From Holophagaceae bacterium (GTDB lineage: Bacteria; Acidobacteriota; Holophagae; Holophagales; Holophagaceae), in contig JADKJH010000002.1 in the NCBI GenBank assembly GCA_016722505.1, positions 523,374 to 587,373 of the forward strand: 64,000 bases of DNA, written 5' to 3'. Each line of letters begins with the position of its first letter. The first letter of the stretch is position 1. This document shows, piece by piece, positions 47,872 through 57,347 of this stretch. The position numbers and the translations under genes are program-made. The notes under the pieces were generated by a model. It was given only the letters and a program-made list of their open reading frames with translations. It did no database searches and had not been told where the DNA came from.

Positions 47872-49566
47872 CTAATCGATCTTCTCCAGTTTCACGGGAT
47901 TGGGGATGGCCTCTCCGGGTACCAGTACGCTGCGCCAGGGTTTGTAGCCGTCCAGACTGACGCGGATTTCCCCTACACCACCCAGAATGGCCGGCAGGCC
48001 AGTCATCGGCGTGCGCCCTACATAAACGCTGTTTAGATGGACCTCTGCGCCTGGCGGCTCTGACACCACCGCAAATCCTGGCCGTTTTGCATCCAGGTAG
48101 ATCCGAAGCTTCACGTCGCCTTCGTCAAGCGCCACGAAACGGGGGACATGGCCCGGTTTGTCCAACCTCAAACTTTTCGCGCGGCCGCTCACCGTAAGGT
48201 CGTGAATTGGCGTTCGGCCCACCAGATTCCCATCAAGATAGACCTCAGAGTCCGAAGGCACTGACTCGAGATTCAGCGTGCGGCGCGGGTCCATGATCCG
48301 TGGGTAGAGCCACCAGAAGACTTGGAAGAAAATAATGATTCCGGCAGCCCACTTCATGATCCGCCAGCCGTCAAAGCCCTCGGCAGCTTGTTCATCGCGA
48401 AGATGCCTGCGCCGGGCACTGATGCCTTTGTCCGTGATGCGGCCTTGGGTGGAGCGGACTGAATCCTGGCTTGAATAGGGCTCCTCATCCAAGGCAATGC
48501 GAACAGATGATCCACCTGGGCGAAGTTTGCGGCTGGACTGGTATTCAGGCTCCGGCGGGGCTGCTTCAATCCCCATCTGGGCCTGATTGCGGCGCTGGGA
48601 CATGATGTCGCCAACGTCATCCTCCTGGGCAAGGGACGCGAATAACCGGGAACGCAGGTTAGTGGGCCCCGGCAGGGCATCAATCAGTTCCTCGATGAAA
48701 TCAAGCAGGGTGGCGTACCGATCATCGGGATCCGCCGCCAATGCCCGCCTGAACACGGCCGCGAGCTTGGGCGGCATATCTGGGGGTATGGCCACGGGAT
48801 ATTGAAGGATATGGATGAGGATGGCCGTGAGGTTGCTGCCGGGGTGGGGCAGTCTCCCCGTAAGCAATTCAAAGGTCGTGGCCGCAAAAGAATACCGATC
48901 AGAACTGGGAGTTCCATCGCTCCCTTTCAGCACTTCTGGCGGCGAATAGGCCGGCGACCCGAGAAAGTCCCCTGTGCTGGTGATGCGAAGCGCTAGGGTT
49001 TGCGCATAGCCTTGGCTCACCACCGCGTCTTCGGGATCAATGGCGGAAGGCTCGCGGAACATCGGGCGCTCAGAGGACAGGCTCATCTGGCCCAGGGTGC
49101 GGGCGATGCCAAAATCCATGAGTTTGGCGCGGCCGTTATCGCTGATGAGGATATTTTCGGGCTTCACATCGCGATGCACGATGCCCAGCCGATGTGCAGC
49201 CCGCAAAGCCCGCATGGCCTGGATGAGCACGCGGACCGAGGTCTCGAGATCGAGATCCTTATCCTTGATATGCTTCGCCAGGCTCTTGCCTTCCACGTAT
49301 TCCATGGCCAGGAATGGACCCACGTCGGGTTCCATGCCCACATCAAAAACAGTCACCACGTTGGGATGGTTCAGCTGAGCGCTGATCTCTGCTTCCCTTC
49401 GGAAACGGGACATGGCGTGCTCGCGGGCTTCCTCATAAGTTGTGACGACCTTGATGGCCACCCAGCGTTTGAGCATGGGATCCTCAGCCAGGTACACCGT
49501 CCCCATGCCACCTTTGCCGAGGGGGCGTTTGATCAGGTATCTGCCTACACGTTGGGGATCCGCCAT
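47872..49566 (-). CDS. Ser/Thr protein kinase with PEGA domains
   Basis: 564 residues. Kinase domain (about 8-290): GKGGMGTVYLAED, the Lys in VAIKVV, HRDVKPENIL, DFGIA and APE-like SPAYSPPEVL. A disordered linker follows, one membrane helix (AAGIIIFFQVFWWLYP, about 420) and two PEGA repeats outside (LNLESVPSDSEVYLDGNLVG and VVSEPPGAEVHLNSVYVGRTP). A Hanks-type receptor kinase; ligand and targets unknown. The frame is open far upstream, but ATG 49566 starts right before the kinase fold. Confidence 0.9.
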   Translation of the reverse strand: MADPQRVGRYLIKRPLGKGGMGTVYLAEDPMLKRWVAIKVVTTYEEAREHAMSRFRREAEISAQLNHPNVVTVFDVGMEPDVGPFLAMEYVEGKSLAKHIKDKDLDLETSVRVLIQAMRALRAAHRLGIVHRDVKPENILISDNGRAKLMDFGIARTLGQMSLSSERPMFREPSAIDPEDAVVSQGYAQTLALRITSTGDFLGSPAYSPPEVLKGSDGTPSSDRYSFAATTFELLTGRLPHPGSNLTAILIHILQYPVAIPPDMPPKLAAVFRRALAADPDDRYATLLDFIEELIDALPGPTNLRSRLFASLAQEDDVGDIMSQRRNQAQMGIEAAPPEPEYQSSRKLRPGGSSVRIALDEEPYSSQDSVRSTQGRITDKGISARRRHLRDEQAAEGFDGWRIMKWAAGIIIFFQVFWWLYPRIMDPRRTLNLESVPSDSEVYLDGNLVGRTPIHDLTVSGRAKSLRLDKPGHVPRFVALDEGDVKLRIYLDAKRPGFAVVSEPPGAEVHLNSVYVGRTPMTGLPAILGGVGEIRVSLDGYKPWRSVLVPGEAIPNPVKLEKID

Positions 49567-49692
49567 AGAACCTATAAAGAGGAGCCAAGAAGGTTGAATA
49601 TAGCCAACCTTGGCGCGATTGGTGGTGAAGTCTTGTGAATTGCTCTCTGAAATAACCAAATCCTTCGATAAAATGAACCTTTTGGAGTCCCT

Positions 49693-50268
49693 ATGGCAGC
49701 CCTCATCGAAGCCATCAGCATTAAACGCAAGATGTACTTCGAGATGGAGGACACCCCCTTTCATTGCCTGGATGCCGAGATTTCGACACCCACCGCCAGG
49801 GGTGGCCAGACCTTGGTGCGGCTGAAGATGCGAAATCTCCTCACCCGGGCGGTGTTCGACAAGACCTTCAAGGCTGGCGACAAATTCAAGGAACCGGACC
49901 TGGCCATGGTCCCCGCCAGTTTTCTCTATTCCGACGGGGTGGCTGGTCATTTCATGGATCAGGAAACCTACGAAACCCACGAAATCAACGCCGAGATGCT
50001 CGGGGATGCACTCGATTTCCTGGTAGAAGGAATGCTTGTTCAGATTCAGAAATTCAATGGCAATCCCATTGGCATCCAGCTTCCCACCCATGTGGAATTG
50101 GCGGTCACCTACACCGAACCCGGCGCGCGCGGCGACACGGCCTCAGGCAACGTCACCAAACCAGCCAAGCTGGAGACAGGAATTGAAATCCGGGTGCCGC
50201 TGTTCATCAAGGAAGGCGAAAAAGTGAAAGTCAGCACCGAGACCAGGGAATTCGCAGGAAGGGCATGA
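49693..50268 (+). CDS. efp: Elongation factor P
   Basis: 191 residues with three beta-barrel domains; it relieves ribosome stalling at polyproline. At the tip of domain I, where many bacteria have a modified Lys (PGKG), this protein has Arg: STPTARGGQTLVRLKMRNLL. Arg in this place is the rhamnosylated type in some bacteria, but no EarP-like gene is in the window. Its stop overlaps the rsgA start (ATGA). Confidence 0.85.
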   Translation: MAALIEAISIKRKMYFEMEDTPFHCLDAEISTPTARGGQTLVRLKMRNLLTRAVFDKTFKAGDKFKEPDLAMVPASFLYSDGVAGHFMDQETYETHEINAEMLGDALDFLVEGMLVQIQKFNGNPIGIQLPTHVELAVTYTEPGARGDTASGNVTKPAKLETGIEIRVPLFIKEGEKVKVSTETREFAGRA

Positions 50269-51368
50269 CCCGCAAATTCCGCCTCGGCCAGAGCCGGGAA
50301 GCCCAGGATCTGGATCACCGGGAGGTCTATTCCCATGAACGGAAGTCCGATAGCAAACGCCGCCAGCAATCCGCAGGGCGCATTCAGACGAGTATTGAAG
50401 GCCATGATTCCGAATCCATGCTTCAGTTGCCAGATGCCGCGCCCTGGCTGCATCTGCCCGAAGCAACCCTGATCCAGCGCCATAGCCAGTGGGTAGACCT
50501 GGAGCTGGCGGATCGCAGCGTGTTGCTGGCCACACTCTCTGGAAAATTAAAAGGCGTGAAGCTCGTGGTGCGCGACCGGGTCCGCTATTCTCCCGTGCCC
50601 CTGGAAGAGCCAGAACTGGTCTTCGACAAGAAGCGGCCGCAAGCCCAGGTGATCGCCGTATCCCCACGGAGCACCTTGCTCAAACGAGGCGGCATTGATG
50701 ACCGCGAACCCTGGCAGCTCATCTGCGCCAACGCCGACGAGCTTTGGGCCTGCGCGGCTGTGGTGGACCCGCCCATGCGTCCAGGACTTCTGGAACGGGC
50801 CCAGACCCTGGCTCTCGCGGCAGGCCTCGCATTCCGCATCATCGTCACCAAGCGTGATCGCGCTTCCGTCAAAGACACTTTGCCGGAGCTTGATCCCCTG
50901 CGGGAGCAGGGCCTTCCAATAATAGAGACCAGCGCCACCCAGGGCACCGGCCTGGACGACCTCAAGGCCCTGCTGGCTGGTCGCACGGCCGTCCTGGTGG
51001 GCCACAGCGGCGTGGGAAAGAGCACCCTTGTGAATGCGCTGATGCCAGGCTCAGGCATTCCCACCGGCGACATCAGCAGGTATGGCACGGGCAGGCAAAC
51101 CACCACCGCTGCGCGATGGCTGCCAACACCCTATGGGGGCACGCTGATCGATACGCCAGGAATTCGCACGCTCAGCGTTCGAGGTCTTGACCGTGATCTG
51201 CTGGGCCAGGTTTTCCCTGAATTCCCAAATGGGGTCATCGAGGATCCGACCGCATTCGACCCTTTTGATGAAGCATTAGATCTCACCTATCCTGAGCGAT
51301 TGCAAAGCCTACAACGGCTTTGGCAAGAGATGGATACCCGTAATCCCAACCAGAATGTCCACAGGTAA
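50265..51368 (+). CDS. rsgA: Ribosome small subunit-dependent GTPase A, zinc site missing
   Basis: 367 residues. An OB-fold region, then a circularly permuted GTPase domain: TKRD (G4), ETSATQGTGL (G5), GHSGVGKSTLVNAL (G1), a TTTA switch and DTPGIRTL (G3). RsgA helps mature the 30S subunit. The usual C-terminal zinc module, with its Cys and His ligands, is not there; the region after FPEF reads NGVIEDPTAFDPFDEALDL and the domain is shorter. An N-terminal extension is basic and polar. Confidence 0.88.
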   Translation: MTRKFRLGQSREAQDLDHREVYSHERKSDSKRRQQSAGRIQTSIEGHDSESMLQLPDAAPWLHLPEATLIQRHSQWVDLELADRSVLLATLSGKLKGVKLVVRDRVRYSPVPLEEPELVFDKKRPQAQVIAVSPRSTLLKRGGIDDREPWQLICANADELWACAAVVDPPMRPGLLERAQTLALAAGLAFRIIVTKRDRASVKDTLPELDPLREQGLPIIETSATQGTGLDDLKALLAGRTAVLVGHSGVGKSTLVNALMPGSGIPTGDISRYGTGRQTTTAARWLPTPYGGTLIDTPGIRTLSVRGLDRDLLGQVFPEFPNGVIEDPTAFDPFDEALDLTYPERLQSLQRLWQEMDTRNPNQNVHR

Positions 51369-51374
51369 TAGCCC

Positions 51375-52319
51375 ATGCAAGATCGTATGCAAAGTGATTC
51401 CAGGCTCCTGGGCCTAGCCTACAAGATAGTTTTCGGGACGCTTTTTCCATTATTTAAATTCGCCTCCCGGACCTTCAGGCATCGCAAACGGGGCCATGAA
51501 ATCGCAGACCAGATCATGACCGCGTTCATCGAACTCCGTCCGAAATACCTTGATGCGGTGAAAGGCAACGTGGCTCAGGTGCTTGGTTTAAAGGTCACCG
51601 ATCCACGGGTGGATGCTGCGGCACGGAAGGTGGTCCGCAACCACGCCTACTCCTGGGTGGATTTTTTCCGTTATGCCCAACGGCCCCCGGAAGAAGCCCT
51701 TGGGCTCGTCCAATCCACGCCAACATTCGCGAACCTGGAACGAATAGTGGCAGAAGGAAAAGGCGGTATCCTGCTCACGGCCCATGCCGGGAATTACGAG
51801 CTGGGCGGCATCCTGCTGCGGTCCAAAAATCTTCCGATCCACGCGGTCTACAAGCCTGACCGCTTTGAGGCCGTAGAGCGCCTGCGCGGTGATATGCGCG
51901 CAGCGGGGGGTGTGGTGGGCGTCCCTGTGGATGGAGTGGGCTTTTCCACATTGCCCCTCGTAAAGGTGCTGCGGGAAGGCAAGCTGGTGGGCATGCAAGG
52001 TGATCGTGATTTCAGCCTGAGCGGTGTGAAAATTCCATTTTTCGGCCGCGAGGCTTTCTTCCCCAAAGGCCCCTGGGAACTGGCCGCGATGACGGGCGCG
52101 CCCATTCTCTGCGGCCTTTTCTTCATGGATGCCGAACAGGACTTCCATGGGATTTTCACGGAACCCATCTACATCCGCGGCGGGCGCGGAGAGCGGATGA
52201 AGGAGATCGAAGCAGGCATGCGCCGCTATGTCGCCATGCTTGAAGACTTCATCCGCGCGCACCCGGACCAGTGGTACTGCTTCTATCCATTCTGGGATGA
52301 TCCGATGAGGGAGGCCTGA
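51375..52319 (+). CDS. LpxL/HtrB-like lysophospholipid acyltransferase
   Basis: 314 residues. The family signature HAGNYELGGILL (HX4E/D-type catalytic His) lies near 136, followed by YKPDRFEAVERLRGDMRAAGG, GDRDFSLSGVKIPFFG and the terminal DQWYCFYPFWDD. These enzymes add secondary acyl chains to lipid A precursors; related ones act on other lipids. It starts six bases after rsgA. Confidence 0.82.
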   Translation: MQDRMQSDSRLLGLAYKIVFGTLFPLFKFASRTFRHRKRGHEIADQIMTAFIELRPKYLDAVKGNVAQVLGLKVTDPRVDAAARKVVRNHAYSWVDFFRYAQRPPEEALGLVQSTPTFANLERIVAEGKGGILLTAHAGNYELGGILLRSKNLPIHAVYKPDRFEAVERLRGDMRAAGGVVGVPVDGVGFSTLPLVKVLREGKLVGMQGDRDFSLSGVKIPFFGREAFFPKGPWELAAMTGAPILCGLFFMDAEQDFHGIFTEPIYIRGGRGERMKEIEAGMRRYVAMLEDFIRAHPDQWYCFYPFWDDPMREA

Positions 52320-52326
52320 ATCCGCT

Positions 52327-53103
52327 TCAGCCCCAGGCCATTTCCTCGTGGGGAATCTCCCCAGCAAGATTCAGTTTCAGCACTTCGAAATTCGGGGAGA
52401 GATCGAAATCGCGCGGCATGATGTAGCTCGGATGCCTGGCCATGATGCGGGTGCGGGCTGGGTCGCTGGCCGCTGGATCCGCGATGCGGATCATGGGTTG
52501 GATCGGATAGTTGGCTTTGTAGAAAGCCTTGGCGATGAGGGCCGAACAGATGACCTCGCGGCTACCTGAACTGCCGAAATAAAAAGGGCGGCGCCGGAAT
52601 CTCCGGGGCAGCATGTGGAAGGGCGTCAGGTAACGGGCCAGGTCGAAAATGTTGCGGCGGTCGTAACGGACCCCCAGGTGGCTGAGCACCACGGACAAGA
52701 CTCGGTCCCGGTCATCCACCAGCAGGCCGTGGGGGCGGCAGACTCGGATATTTCGATTCTGGTATTTGGAGAGCGGTCTGACAGTCACGCCATTGATCAT
52801 GTCGCTTTCGACCAACAGCGAGGTGGCCTCTTCGCCGTAGAGCTCCAATGCTTCGGCGGCAAGGGGCCCTCCCCAACGCAGCAGGGCATCGCCAATGTAA
52901 ATAGCCGCGTGGCTCCAGGAGCTTTGCGTCAGATACATGATCATCTGGCTGATGCGGCTGTTGCCCTCCACCAGCAGGATGTCGCAGGGTTCCATGGTTT
53001 CCCGCATTCGCGGCATATCGTTCGGCACACGCCGCTGATACCCAGGGAGTTCCCCAGTGAGATAGCGGATCAGCCAATTGGTGATGGCGTCATGAAGGCC
53101 CAT
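52327..53103 (-). CDS. YiiX/YebB-like NlpC/P60-superfamily protein
   Basis: 258 residues. The permuted papain-like order is visible: DILLVEGNSRISQMIMYLTQ, then WSHAAIYIG with the His, and further on SREVICSALIAKAFYKA with the Cys. Such enzymes act on amide or ester bonds in peptidoglycan or lipids; the target is unknown. No signal peptide. Convergent with the acyltransferase gene. Confidence 0.75.
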   Translation of the reverse strand: MGLHDAITNWLIRYLTGELPGYQRRVPNDMPRMRETMEPCDILLVEGNSRISQMIMYLTQSSWSHAAIYIGDALLRWGGPLAAEALELYGEEATSLLVESDMINGVTVRPLSKYQNRNIRVCRPHGLLVDDRDRVLSVVLSHLGVRYDRRNIFDLARYLTPFHMLPRRFRRRPFYFGSSGSREVICSALIAKAFYKANYPIQPMIRIADPAASDPARTRIMARHPSYIMPRDFDLSPNFEVLKLNLAGEIPHEEMAWG

Positions 53104-53150
53104 GCTTCACAGAATGCCGCCAAGCGCCTGGCCAATGCGAAAAATAACGC

Positions 53151-53534
53151 TCAAAACCGATCCGAGAAAGGCTGCTTGCCGTATTTCTGGTATCTGCGGG
53201 CCGCCCTTCTCCGATACAGCCACACAGTGAAGTGGCTGATGCCTGGGAGGCGCAGAAGCGGTGCCACCCATCGCCAACCCGGCAGACGACCCAGCACATG
53301 CGGCAGCAGAGCCCCGCCGCTCCAGACTCGGCGGCTTCGCTCTTCCAATCCGTGGATTTCCCCGTGAAGATCCCGCCCAGCCAATTCCGGCGCGAAGAAG
53401 GCGAGATCCTTGCCCTGGATCGGAAAAAACACCAACAGCCCTTTTCGGTCCCGCTCCCTCAGACGGTCCATCATGCGGCAGCACAGGCTGCACTCGGCAT
53501 CGTAGGCGAGGATCAGCGGCCCCTTAGGGAACAC
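53151..53534 (-). CDS. DUF393 / DCC-family thiol-disulphide oxidoreductase
   Basis: 127 residues starting at GTG 53534, one base after the nuoG stop. The diagnostic YDAECSLCCRMMDRLRERD holds the CXXC pair, and LPGISHFTVWLYRRRAARRY is the family's C-terminal helix. Thioredoxin-like fold, cellular role unknown. Confidence 0.8.
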   Translation of the reverse strand: MFPKGPLILAYDAECSLCCRMMDRLRERDRKGLLVFFPIQGKDLAFFAPELAGRDLHGEIHGLEERSRRVWSGGALLPHVLGRLPGWRWVAPLLRLPGISHFTVWLYRRRAARRYQKYGKQPFSDRF

Positions 53535-53535
53535 C

Positions 53536-55002
53536 TCAAACCGCAGCGGGAACGGGAACCGGTTCCTTCAGCAGGGCTTTCACCCAAAGGGGCACGGTCT
53601 TCACGCCCTTGGGCGGTTCCAACGCCTTTTGATATCGCCTCAATTCACCGGTGTGGGTGGTGACGAAATCATTTTCTTCCAGGTAAGTGGTGATGGGCAG
53701 GCGGGCCGTTGCGGCGTCTCCCAGCTCCGATGCCACCGATTCCATGACCAGGCTGAACGGCACCGTGGCAACCAATACCTTGAGCCGTTCTGTTTCCTTG
53801 GCTCCGGAAAAAGGTGCGTCGAAGAGCAGCACCAAGGCCTTCACCGAGCCATCCTTCACCAGTTGTTCCAGATCATCCAGCATCGAAAAGCGGAAACCCC
53901 GTTCTGAAAAGCCACGCCGGTTGTAGATGCCATCTGTGTGCGTCTGCAGTTTGGGCAATTGGATCGCGTAACTCTTGGTCCCGATGCCGAAACGCCATTC
54001 GGATTTCGAGGCGAGATCGCCCAGGCGCTGGGCCGCATCGCAGCCAAACACGCCCTGGGCGATGACAGCCACGGGGCCTGCAGCTTGAAGCGCCGTTTGA
54101 ATGGCTTCAATGCTGCTGTCCTGGCCCTTCATCTGCGGCTCCATCAGGCGATGCCCAGGATTCAGATTGTAGTCATGGCAGGCGCTGCGCTCTTCATCGC
54201 TGATGAAATAGCTTGGTGATTTACCTTCCGTGGGCCGCGGCCTGAAACGCCAGACTTTGTTCTGGTCCACATCCGCCCAGATGGGGTTGGCCAGCGCTGA
54301 GTGGCGGCTGATGGTGGGGATGTTCTTGAGATACCAGACCCGCCGGTTGAAGCGGAAATCCCGGCTGGTGAGCGCGCCTACAGGGCACAGATCCACCACA
54401 TTCCCGGCCCAAGGGTTGGCGTCCATGCTCTTCCCGCTGTAGGTGGTGACCTCCAGCTTGGCGCCGCGTTGGGCCACCGTGAGCTCGTGCGTGCCGCTGA
54501 TTTCCTGGGTGAAGCGGATGCAGCGGGTGCAGTGGATGCAGCGGTTCTTGTCGATGACGATTTTTCCGCCCAGATCCTCGTAGCGATATCGACGTTTCAC
54601 CTCGCCCATGCGGCTATCGCCACTGCCGTACTCATAGCTGTAATCCTGCAATTTGCACTCGCCGGCCTGATCGCAAATCGGGCAATCCAAAGGGTGGTTC
54701 AATAGCAGGAATTCCATGACGCTCGCCCGCGCATCGGCCACCACCTTGGAATTGGTGATGATCTCCATGGCGATGCCTTCGGGATTGTCCTTTGGCGCGG
54801 GGCCCACCGTTGTGGTGCAACTGGTCGCCAGTTTGGGCATCCCCTTGATCTCCACCATGCACATACGGCAGGTGGCTACGGAAGTAAGGGCCGGATGATA
54901 GCAATAATGAGGTATCGCGATGCCCGCCTGCTCGCACGCATCCAGCACCAGCGTGCCCACGGGGACGTCTCTTTCCACTCCGTTGATCAGAACCTTCGGC
55001 AT
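53536..55002 (-). CDS. nuoG: NADH-quinone oxidoreductase subunit G (short form)
   Basis: 488 residues. N-terminal [2Fe-2S] ferredoxin (CEQAGIAIPHYCYHP, CRMCMVEIKG), the HXXXC cluster region (HPLDCPICDQAGECKLQDYS) and a [4Fe-4S] site (CIHCTRCIRFTQEISG ... CPVGAL). The molybdopterin-like C-terminal half is much reduced compared with the 690-900 residues of classical NuoG. No other nuo gene is next to it; its neighbours are a DCC protein and a beta-barrel protein. It could serve Complex I or a different FeS oxidoreductase. Confidence 0.82.
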   Translation of the reverse strand: MPKVLINGVERDVPVGTLVLDACEQAGIAIPHYCYHPALTSVATCRMCMVEIKGMPKLATSCTTTVGPAPKDNPEGIAMEIITNSKVVADARASVMEFLLLNHPLDCPICDQAGECKLQDYSYEYGSGDSRMGEVKRRYRYEDLGGKIVIDKNRCIHCTRCIRFTQEISGTHELTVAQRGAKLEVTTYSGKSMDANPWAGNVVDLCPVGALTSRDFRFNRRVWYLKNIPTISRHSALANPIWADVDQNKVWRFRPRPTEGKSPSYFISDEERSACHDYNLNPGHRLMEPQMKGQDSSIEAIQTALQAAGPVAVIAQGVFGCDAAQRLGDLASKSEWRFGIGTKSYAIQLPKLQTHTDGIYNRRGFSERGFRFSMLDDLEQLVKDGSVKALVLLFDAPFSGAKETERLKVLVATVPFSLVMESVASELGDAATARLPITTYLEENDFVTTHTGELRRYQKALEPPKGVKTVPLWVKALLKEPVPVPAAV

Positions 55003-55093
55003 GGCCTACCTCGAACCTTCAGAATGAGGCATGGGCAGGGCCTGAGGCAACTGGCAGCTGAGTGCCTTGGGTCAAGAATCGAGAGAACAGATT

Positions 55094-55672
55094 CTAGAGA
55101 TGGATCGCCAGAGCCGCTTCCACCAGGGTGCCTGAGGCGGCCTTGCCGGAGATATTGGCGGATTCAAAGCTCACTAGGTTCAGTTCCACGCTGTATTTAT
55201 CGGAGAGGCGCGCGCCCACGCCCACCACGGGCTTCACCACCGTCGTGAAAGCGCCTTTGAGCGCAGGGGAAGTGGTTCCATCGCTGTAAGAAGTCCGGGT
55301 ATTGACCCGGAATTGGGAGGCTCGGAGCCCGGCGTGGGCATAAAGATCTTGGCGCCAGCCCCAGCGGTAGAGGGCCGATGCGTAGTAACCATCAGTCTTA
55401 TCATCCTGGGTGAATCCCCCATTTACCGTGGTGGCAGTAGGAAAGTACCGGTAACCTCCGTCGAATTCCAAACTCTGGCGGCGGCTCAGGATGTAAGTTC
55501 CAAACATGGCCACGCCATAGTTCTTGGACTGCCCGATTCCGGCACCGTCGGCGCCGCTGAAGTTCCCAGCCACCAGCTTGAACCCCGCGTCCCAGCTTTC
55601 CTGGGCATGGGCCGCGGAGGCGCCGCAGGCGATCATTAGAGCCGGAACGAGCAGATGTGAACGAAGCTTCAT
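55094..55672 (-). CDS. Outer membrane beta-barrel protein
   Basis: 192 residues: a signal peptide (MKLRSHLLVPALMIACGASAA, cleavage after HAQ), then eight or so amphipathic strands (YGVAMFGTYILSRRQSLEFDGG, LYAHAGLRASQFRVN) and a terminal hydrophobic residue (LAIHL). The size fits an eight-stranded OmpW/OmpA-like barrel. Function unknown. Confidence 0.65.
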   Translation of the reverse strand: MKLRSHLLVPALMIACGASAAHAQESWDAGFKLVAGNFSGADGAGIGQSKNYGVAMFGTYILSRRQSLEFDGGYRYFPTATTVNGGFTQDDKTDGYYASALYRWGWRQDLYAHAGLRASQFRVNTRTSYSDGTTSPALKGAFTTVVKPVVGVGARLSDKYSVELNLVSFESANISGKAASGTLVEAALAIHL

Positions 55673-55798
55673 GAGGAACCCCTCTCAACAGCATCCAGGA
55701 ATCGCCGCGAATTTGCCAGCTTCACTCCCATGTTTCGGACAAACCATAGGTTCCGCTTGAGTTTGCCGCATGAAACAATGGGCAATTGGAGTCGAGCC

Positions 55799-57340
55799 AT
55801 GCCCCGCGCCCTGCTTTCGGTCTACGACAAAACCGGTCTGCTTGATCTGGCCCGCGGGCTGAAGGCGATGGGTTGGGACCTGCTCGCTACCGGCGGGACC
55901 TTCAAGGCTTTGACGGATGCGGGTCTGGACGTGGTGGAGGTCGCCGATTACACCGGCGCCCCGGAATGTTTCGAAGGCCGGGTGAAAACCCTGCACCCGA
56001 AGATCCATGGCGGCCTGCTGTTCCGCAGGGAATCGCAACTCCACGCAGCCGATGCAAAACGGCTGGACATCCAGCCCATCGATCTTGCGGTGGTGAATCT
56101 CTACCCCTTTGAAGCGACCATCTCCAAAACCGGCGTCTCCCCCGAAGAATGCATCGAGCAGATAGATATCGGCGGCCCTTCCATGTTGCGCAGCGCGTCC
56201 AAGAATCACCGCGACGTGACGGTGCTCACCGATCCCAATCAATACATGGGATTCCTCGAAAAGCAAAAGGCAGGAACCTGGTCCCTGAAGGACCGGCAAG
56301 CCTGCGCGCTGGCGGCATTCAGATTGACCGCTGCCTATGACTCGGCCATTTCAAAATGGATGGAAGCCCAGCTCGAACCACGCGGCGAGGATCTCCCAGG
56401 CAGCCTGAATCTCAGGCTCTCCCGGCACCTGGGGCTGCGCTATGGCGAGAACCCCCACCAACCTGCCGCTTTCTACGTCGAGCAGGGTGCAGGATTGGAA
56501 GGCATCGCCGCATGCGAGCAATTGCAAGGCAAGGAACTCTCCTTCAACAACCTGCTGGATTCAGATGCCGGAGCGCGGCTGGCTTGGCAATTCCAGGCAC
56601 CTGGCTGTGTCATCGTGAAACATAACAATCCCTGCGGCGCAGCGGTGGCGGCTCATCCCCTCGATGCGTTCTTGAAAGCCCGGGCCGGAGATCCCCTCTC
56701 CAGTTTTGGTGGCATCGTGGCTTTCAACCGGGCCATCGGAATCGAAGTGGCCCAGGCCATGGCCCAGAGTTTCTGGGAAGTCATCCTGGCTCCAGGCTTC
56801 ACTCAGGAAGCACTTCAGGTATTCGCCACAAAAAAACAATTGAGGCTGCTGCGCATGCCGAAACAGTGGCCCACGGCCGCATCCGGACTGGACTTGCGCA
56901 CCATCGGCGGAGGCTTTCTGGTGCAGCGCCCGGATGATCAATTCTCCGAATTCGAACAATGGGAAGTCAAAGTCACAGGCCGGAGCCCGAAACCCGTCCA
57001 GGAGGACCTCGTGTTGGCGCAGAAACTCGCCAAAGCGGTCAAATCCAATGCCATTGTGCTCGTGAAAAACGGAGCAGCTGTTGGCATCGGCGCGGGCCAG
57101 ATGTCCAGGGTTGACAGCGTGGAGATCGCCTGCCGCAAAGCCGGAGAGAGGGCCAAGGGCTCGGTGCTGGGAAGCGATGCCTTCTTCCCCTTTCCCGATG
57201 GCCTGGAACTGGCCGCCAGCAATGGTGTCCACGCCTTCGTGGATCCTGGCGGCAGCCTCCGCGACGCCGATGTCATCGCCGCCGCCCAAAGACTAGGCGT
57301 GTGGCTGTTCTTCAGCGGCATGCGGCATTTCAGGCACTGA
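55799..57340 (+). CDS. purH: Bifunctional AICAR formyltransferase / IMP cyclohydrolase
   Basis: 513 residues. The N-terminal cyclohydrolase (MPRALLSVYDKTGLLDLARG, ATGGTFKAL, RVKTLHPKIHGGLL, VVNLYPF, IDIGGPSMLRSA) is followed by the formyltransferase (RYGENPHQPAAFY, VKHNNPCGAAV, SDAFFPFPDGLE, GGSLRDADVIAAA). It catalyses the last two steps of IMP synthesis. The start is ATG 55799 with GGAG seven bases before; the open frame continues upstream without support. Confidence 0.96.
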   Translation: MPRALLSVYDKTGLLDLARGLKAMGWDLLATGGTFKALTDAGLDVVEVADYTGAPECFEGRVKTLHPKIHGGLLFRRESQLHAADAKRLDIQPIDLAVVNLYPFEATISKTGVSPEECIEQIDIGGPSMLRSASKNHRDVTVLTDPNQYMGFLEKQKAGTWSLKDRQACALAAFRLTAAYDSAISKWMEAQLEPRGEDLPGSLNLRLSRHLGLRYGENPHQPAAFYVEQGAGLEGIAACEQLQGKELSFNNLLDSDAGARLAWQFQAPGCVIVKHNNPCGAAVAAHPLDAFLKARAGDPLSSFGGIVAFNRAIGIEVAQAMAQSFWEVILAPGFTQEALQVFATKKQLRLLRMPKQWPTAASGLDLRTIGGGFLVQRPDDQFSEFEQWEVKVTGRSPKPVQEDLVLAQKLAKAVKSNAIVLVKNGAAVGIGAGQMSRVDSVEIACRKAGERAKGSVLGSDAFFPFPDGLELAASNGVHAFVDPGGSLRDADVIAAAQRLGVWLFFSGMRHFRH

Positions 57341-57347
57341 GGCCCAG

